In this document: piece after piece, positions 61,065 through 64,000 of the stretch
How the letters are laid out: the number at the start of each line of letters is the position of its first letter
How positions within the stretch are numbered: the first letter of the stretch is position 1
Source: Kribbella capetownensis
GTDB taxonomy: Bacteria > Actinomycetota > Actinomycetes > Propionibacteriales > Kribbellaceae
Assembly: GCF_004331485.1 (NCBI RefSeq)
Contig: NZ_SJKD01000007.1
Span: forward strand, 478,314-542,313
Direction of reading: 5' to 3'
DNA: 64,000 bases
Notes under the pieces: generated by a model
The model's input: only the letters and a program-made list of their open reading frames with translations
The model's database searches: none
What the model was told of the DNA's origin: nothing
Translations under genes and position numbers: made by a program

Positions 61065-61144
61065 GACACGAAGCCGGGAGAGGTTTCCTAGGCCAAAAGC
61101 CCGACTTCGTGTCCAGTTCCAGGGAGCGGCCCTTTCGAGGGCCG
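61065..61144. other. Structured non-coding region in the transfer operon
   Basis: The 124-bp gap holds an inverted repeat GACACGAAG (61065-61073)/CTTCGTGTC (61105-61113) with inner CGGG/CCCG, then a second hairpin CGGCCCT-TTCG-AGGGCCG (61127-61144) with a tetraloop. It could be a terminator/attenuator, a transfer origin (clt) or a single-strand origin. Confidence 0.5.
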
Positions 61145-61152
61145 TTCTTGGG

Positions 61153-61500
61153 TTACAGGTGGTTCATCGGCGTTGACACGTAGGTGTCAGCCGCGGTGGC
61201 CTCCTTCGAAGCCGACTTCCAGACCGCGTACGCGTAGTCGCGTGCGGCGTACAGATCGAGGCGACGGTTGTGCGCCTCGCGGTACAGGTCCAGCAGTTGC
61301 CAGAACGCGTCGGATGCGTAGACGGCAACGGCATCGTTGCTGATCGCAACGACAGGTTCAGCCCGGTCCAGGCTGCTGGCGATGCTCTCGTCCAGGTAGA
61401 CGAGCACCAGTTCGATCTCGACGATTTCGTTGCACTTGGCCACATACTCGGCCTGTGCCTGATTCGCGGTGACGGTTCGATCATCCATCGGTAGCGACAT
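61153..61500 (-). CDS. Hypothetical helical element protein
   Basis: 115 residues, nearly all helical and acidic: VTANQAQAEYVAKCNEIVEI, FWQLLDLYREAHNRRLDLY, DYAYAVWKSASKEATAA. No family recognised. The C-terminal Asp-Thr-Tyr-Val-Ser codons are formed by copy 4 of the dispersed repeat. It is the second gene of the element's minus-strand operon. Confidence 0.65.
   Translation of the reverse strand: MSLPMDDRTVTANQAQAEYVAKCNEIVEIELVLVYLDESIASSLDRAEPVVAISNDAVAVYASDAFWQLLDLYREAHNRRLDLYAARDYAYAVWKSASKEATAADTYVSTPMNHL
61174..61189. repeat. Dispersed operator-like repeat, copy 4
   Basis: Plus-strand TGACACGTAGGTGTCA, the only copy with perfect arms TGACAC/GTGTCA. It lies inside the 3' end of the preceding gene. 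Confidence 0.7.
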
Positions 61501-61549
61501 GACTACCCCTTAGCTGAGCAGTTGCACGAAATCACGGGACGAGTGGAGA

Positions 61550-61870
61550 TCAGGCAGACTTGCCCGCGGTCTGCGGGGTGAGGGTCTTGGCCTTGTACGC
61601 GACACCGTTCCGCCCATTGGTGGCCCACGGCATGGCTTCGAGCTCGACCGGCACGACGACAGCGCCAACGTTGACCTTCGGCATGGCATTGCCCGCCAGA
61701 GTCACGTTGATCACCTCGCCGCCCGTCTCGTCGAGCGCCATCACCTGAACCTGCCAGAGCAGCTCGTTGGTGTTCCGGTCAGCCTTCTGCCGACCGTTCT
61801 GGTCCTTCTTCTCCTCCACCGCCTTGGTGACCGTGAACGTCTTGCCCGTGGTGTCGATGGCCAGCTTTAT
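61550..61870 (-). CDS. Small pSAM2-type element protein, non-standard start
   Basis: About 106 residues. The first part reads KLAIDTTGKTFTVTKAVEEK, then DQNGRQKADRNTNELLWQVQ, GEVINVTLAGNAMPKVNVGA and GRNGVAYKAKTLTPQ, typical of a short beta-rich protein found just behind the repressor in many actinomycete elements. Homology-like sequence begins before the first standard start (GTG 61819). The only candidate near the natural N-terminus is ATA at 61870, 9 bp after GAAAGGG; a TGA lies in frame upstream. First gene of the backbone operon. Confidence 0.7.
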   Translation of the reverse strand: MKLAIDTTGKTFTVTKAVEEKKDQNGRQKADRNTNELLWQVQVMALDETGGEVINVTLAGNAMPKVNVGAVVVPVELEAMPWATNGRNGVAYKAKTLTPQTAGKSA

Positions 61871-61897
61871 GAGGAATCGCCCTTTCTCGGCGGATAC

Positions 61898-61983
61898 GCA
61901 TCAGCTAGATGCGGTCGCACACCCTGTGTGTGCTTCGTGCGCGTGCCCGACTCGAACGGACAGAACCACCTCTGGTGACGCGC
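61898..61983 (-). ncRNA. Structured 5' leader with tRNA-like T-arm/acceptor fold
   Basis: In minus-strand RNA three hairpins follow each other: (1) 61983-61939, closing stem GCGCGT/ACGCGC, inner hairpin CACC-AGA-GGTG, then GTCCG-TTCGAGT-CGGGC, a canonical tRNA T-arm; (2) GCACAC/GTGTGC at 61933-61917; (3) GCATC/GATGC at 61912-61898. Every base from 61939 to 61983 is used without gaps except a 5-base variable-loop-like GTTCT. It lies between the promoter and the ATA-start gene. No canonical anticodon arm is present, so it is not an ordinary tRNA. Confidence 0.5.
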
Positions 61984-61998
61984 TAACCACGTAATGCA

Positions 61999-62014
61999 AC
62001 ATCTCTAGAGATGT
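61999..62014. promoter_or_regulatory. GntR/KorSA-like operator 1
   Basis: ACATCTCTAGAGATGT, a perfect 16-bp palindrome at the expected start of minus-strand transcription. Confidence 0.8.
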
Positions 62015-62017
62015 CGC

Positions 62018-62047
62018 TATCTTCTCTAACGTCTCTAGAGATGTCAA
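62018..62047 (-). promoter_or_regulatory. Minus-strand promoter of the element backbone operon
   Basis: Minus-strand TTGACA (62047-62042) is a perfect -35 box; AAGATA (62023-62018) is a possible -10 after 18 bp. Both operator palindromes overlap this promoter, so the divergent repressor should shut it off. Confidence 0.6.
62029..62044. promoter_or_regulatory. GntR/KorSA-like operator 2
   Basis: ACGTCTCTAGAGATGT, one base from perfect symmetry and 30 bp (about three helical turns) centre to centre from operator 1. A weaker half-like GTGTCTAGAGAA covers the repressor start codon at 62102. Confidence 0.8.
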
Positions 62048-62101
62048 GCACATTTGTGGGCCGATTTCGATGCACACGTCGCCCGCTAGTACCGTGGCCA
62101 T

Positions 62102-62857
62102 GTGTCTAGAGAAGTAGGCGGCCGAGCGAAGTACCGCGTCATCGCGGACGAGCTGCGTGCTGCCATCAACTCGGGCACGTATGGGCCAGGTGATCGGCTG
62201 CCGGGGGAGAACACCCTGATGGAGCACTACGGGGTCGCGCGAATGACGGCGCGCCAGGCGTTGAGCGTGCTTCAGAACGAGGGCCTAACGACTACCCGAA
62301 AGGGCTCAGGCGTCTTCGTCCGAGACTTTCGGCCGATCGTGCGGCAGGGGATCGCACGGCTGTCACGCGAGGGATGGGGAACCGGCCGAGGCATCTGGGA
62401 CAGCGACGATGACAACCGATCGCTGACGGTAGACAAGATCAGGGTTCGCGAGGTGACGGCCAGCGGCTATGTCGCGGACGTATTCGGTCTCGAGGAGGGC
62501 GAGCCTGTCGTCAGGCGAGACCGGCGCTACCTCCTCGATGGCCGGCCAGTTCTGCTGGCAGTGTCGTCGTTCCCGGCATCCGTTGTCCGCGGCACCCCTA
62601 TCGCTGAGAAGAACACGGGTCCCGGTGGCGTGTATGCACGCCTAGCGGAGCTTGGACTCGCCCCAGGCCACTTCCGGGAAGATCTCCGATCCCGCATGCC
62701 ATCCGACGACGAGGCATCCATCCTCGCCCTCAATCCGGGAACACCAGTGACCACGATCGTACGCACCGCCTACACCGACAACGGGACCCCAGTCGAGGTC
62801 AATGAGATGACCCTCGACGCGTCCGCCTACGTCCTCCGCTACGACTTTGATGCGTAG
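62102..62857 (+). CDS. GntR/HutC-family repressor (KorSA-like)
   Basis: 251 residues. GntR winged helix: YRVIADELRAAINSGTYGPG, DRLPGENTLMEHYGVARMTA and RQALSVLQNEGLTTTRKGSG. A UTRA-type ligand domain follows (SGYVADVFGLEEGEPVVRRDRRYLLDGRPV to FREDLRSRMPSDDEASIL). In pSAM2, KorSA of this family silences the activator and transfer genes. It is divergent from the backbone operon with paired CTCTAGAG operators between them. GTG 62102 lies inside a third weak operator, and TAGTAC at 62087-62092 suggests a very short or absent leader. Confidence 0.9.
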   Translation: MSREVGGRAKYRVIADELRAAINSGTYGPGDRLPGENTLMEHYGVARMTARQALSVLQNEGLTTTRKGSGVFVRDFRPIVRQGIARLSREGWGTGRGIWDSDDDNRSLTVDKIRVREVTASGYVADVFGLEEGEPVVRRDRRYLLDGRPVLLAVSSFPASVVRGTPIAEKNTGPGGVYARLAELGLAPGHFREDLRSRMPSDDEASILALNPGTPVTTIVRTAYTDNGTPVEVNEMTLDASAYVLRYDFDA

Positions 62858-62975
62858 GCGTGACTCAGGTAGCCGACCGGTGACGCCGTAATCCACTATG
62901 GTTCAGCGAATCCGAACCAGGTGAGTTGCAGTGAAGGTGCGCCCGTCCCGCCACTCGACATCAAAGGAGGGTGAG

Positions 62976-63746
62976 ATGCCCGGGCAGGCTGGCACGGAGT
63001 TCGACCGGAAGGCAGAGGTTGAGCGGCTCCTCGCGCAAGACGACACTGTCCTCGGTCGCCTTTGGCAGTACGACAACCAGGGACTCTCCCCGCAGGAGAT
63101 GACCGATCGGGAAGGCGTTGCCGGCGTCGGGTGGGTGTCGAACTACCGGAGCCTGGTTCGAGTTCTCCGCGACGGTGAGATACCCAAGAGCCCGAGCATG
63201 AGTCTGCAGGGTGCGCGGCGCATCCGGTCTTGGCTCAAGAAGCTCGACCTGAGCCCAGGTCTGCGAGCGGCTCTTGTTGAACAAGAATCACTGCTCATGT
63301 CGCGGGCCGAGGACAAGCAGGCCCAGACCGAGGAGGTCGAAGAGGCGGTTGAGGCGAGCAAGGCTGCAGAGGCTGCTGGCACGCCGGGCATCTACGTCTA
63401 CACGCTGCCGCACTACCTTCGTTACCCCTACGACCCCGAGACAGGTCGGACGCTGCTCAAGGTCGGCCACTCAAGTATCGACGCCCACTACCGTGCGTCG
63501 TCCCAGGGACGCCTCACCGCTCTACCCGAGGACCCGATTCTGCTGCGCATATACCCCGTGGAAGCGTCCGCCGATGCGGAGCGCGACTTCCATGCATGGC
63601 TTCGAGATGCCGACCATGCAGGCAGCAGGGCGCGTCGTGGCGGCTCGGAGTGGTACGTCACCTCAACTAAGTTCCTCGATCGCATCGCCCGCTCCAAGGG
63701 GCTCCAGGTCCAAGTCGTTACCGAGTTCGAGCCTGGCGAAGAATAG
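62976..63746 (+). CDS. GIY-YIG nuclease-domain protein (T5orf172-like), element cargo
   Basis: 256 residues. The N-terminal 110 residues are helical with an HTH-like part (LSPQEMTDREGVAGVGWVSN), then a charged coiled segment (RAEDKQAQTEEVEEAVEASK). The C-terminal nuclease domain starts GIYVYTLPHYLRYPYDPETG (138-), has LLKVGHSSIDAHYRAS and the acidic ADAERDFHAWLRDADHAGSR before RRGGSEWYVTSTKFLDRIA. AAGGAGGG precedes ATG 62976. Possible roles are defence, element competition or DNA processing. It is in the same direction as the repressor. Confidence 0.82.
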   Translation: MPGQAGTEFDRKAEVERLLAQDDTVLGRLWQYDNQGLSPQEMTDREGVAGVGWVSNYRSLVRVLRDGEIPKSPSMSLQGARRIRSWLKKLDLSPGLRAALVEQESLLMSRAEDKQAQTEEVEEAVEASKAAEAAGTPGIYVYTLPHYLRYPYDPETGRTLLKVGHSSIDAHYRASSQGRLTALPEDPILLRIYPVEASADAERDFHAWLRDADHAGSRARRGGSEWYVTSTKFLDRIARSKGLQVQVVTEFEPGEE

Positions 63747-64000
63747 GCGAACGGGCACGATTCGGCACGAGGGCCGCCCCTCACCTGGCGTCTGCAGCTT
63801 GGTTGGAGGAGCGCCGTACGAGCTCCGCCAATTCCGGCAAGGTCGCAAGGCTCACCTTGACAACCGGGCGCCCCAACAACGTCGTCGTTGTCCTGGTTGA
63901 GTGTGATCCGACAACTGATCCGCGACACATGTCCGCCAACTGATGTGCGACATGTGGTCTAGGAAATTGAGGTAGCGGTCCGTGGCCGCTGGCCTTTGAT
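63747..64000. other. Non-coding stretch with hairpins and IS-end-like direct repeats
   Basis: No credible gene. ACAACG/CGTTGT with a 4-base loop (around 63878-63893) nested between CAACC and GGTTG could end the nuclease transcript. Further on, CAACTGAT-n-GCGACA-ATGT type segments occur twice (63913-63932 and 63938-63955), resembling the ends of insertion sequences; the rest would be outside the window. Confidence 0.4.

Larger units (their letters stand above)
53814..64000. mobile_element. AICE/pSAM2-type integrative element, right end not in window
   Basis: Contiguous genes for integrase, excisionase, rolling-circle replication initiator, TraSA-like FtsK ATPase, small transfer-region proteins and a divergent GntR/KorSA-like repressor. 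This is the standard actinomycete integrative and conjugative element layout. Base composition and intergenic AT-rich stretches differ from the flanking chromosome. The window shows at least 10 kb. No repeat of the tRNA 3' end marks the other boundary; the true end may be between 63750 and 64000 or further on. Confidence 0.88.

Noticed and set aside
61939..61983. Canonical tRNA gene on the minus strand
   Set aside because: The T-arm is perfect, but there is no D-arm and the central hairpin has a 3-base loop where a 7-base anticodon loop is needed. Kept only as a tRNA-like structure.
61918..61985. Right attachment site (copy of tRNA-Thr end)
   Set aside because: The T-loop matches because all tRNAs share it, but the T-stem and acceptor bases differ from tRNA-Thr 53741-53813.
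61901..62227. 108-codon minus-strand frame across the repressor promoter
   Set aside because: Covers both operators, the promoter and the repressor start; no protein-like pattern.

Overview
The window is 64 kb of high-GC actinomycete DNA. GTG and TTG starts are common, genes overlap by ATGA, GTGA or TTGA, and several genes look leaderless. Protein families (a GAF-ANTAR regulator, SigE-family sigma factor, LCP protein, class E/F-type sortase, ROK/GH4 sugar operon, several TetR, LacI, IclR and AraC regulators) fit a soil actinomycete, possibly Kribbella or a relative; the genus is a guess.

Positions 1-53.7 kb look like ordinary chromosome. 1-9 kb: 3' part of otsA, an FGGY sugar kinase, a D-Ala-D-Ala ligase-like protein, panD, aminopeptidase P, an M13 peptidase, a secreted beta-propeller protein and an HU protein. 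9-17 kb: a PhyH dioxygenase with a divergent AraC regulator, an LCP-YndJ-DUF1990 coupled set, uracil-DNA glycosylase, and the DUF969/DUF979/DUF2891 set linked elsewhere to 5-oxoproline use. A 164-bp hairpin element sits inside that last set. 17-26 kb: a ROK-GH4-sugar kinase operon with a clear promoter and operator, then a GntP permease, class III CoA-transferase and HMG-CoA-lyase-like enzyme followed by an IclR regulator. 26-34 kb: a TM-helix channel-like protein, a GNAT enzyme, and on the minus strand a tandem array of related putative zinc metallopeptidases: one pseudo-enzyme, two with intact motifs, and one short remnant. 34-43 kb: TetR plus FAD monooxygenase, a lipoprotein-like sortase, a MOSC protein, and a LacI-controlled sugar ABC transporter operon with an APH-like kinase. 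43-53.7 kb: a large cyclase/NB-ARC/TPR regulator, a SigE-type sigma factor with its membrane partner, an SPOUT RNA methyltransferase, GAF-ANTAR and TetR regulators, a PLP decarboxylase and two MFS transporters.

At 53741-53813 lies tRNA-Thr(UGU). Directly after it begins an integrative element of the AICE/pSAM2 type, which runs to the end of the window: integrase, excisionase, RepSA-like rolling-circle initiator, small genes, a SprT-like protein, an FtsK-like TraSA ATPase, a membrane protein, and a divergent GntR/KorSA-like repressor followed by a GIY-YIG nuclease. The right attachment site is not visible, so the element may continue past 64000.

The element has the most unusual content. Its integrase carries a Cro/C1-type helix-turn-helix domain inserted between catalytic residues. 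Four copies of a TGACAC-N4-GTGTCA motif are spread through the backbone operon. The main minus-strand promoter is overlapped by two CTCTAGAG palindromes. The leader downstream of it folds into successive hairpins, one built like the acceptor/T-arm half of a tRNA, and the first gene after it appears to lack a standard start codon.
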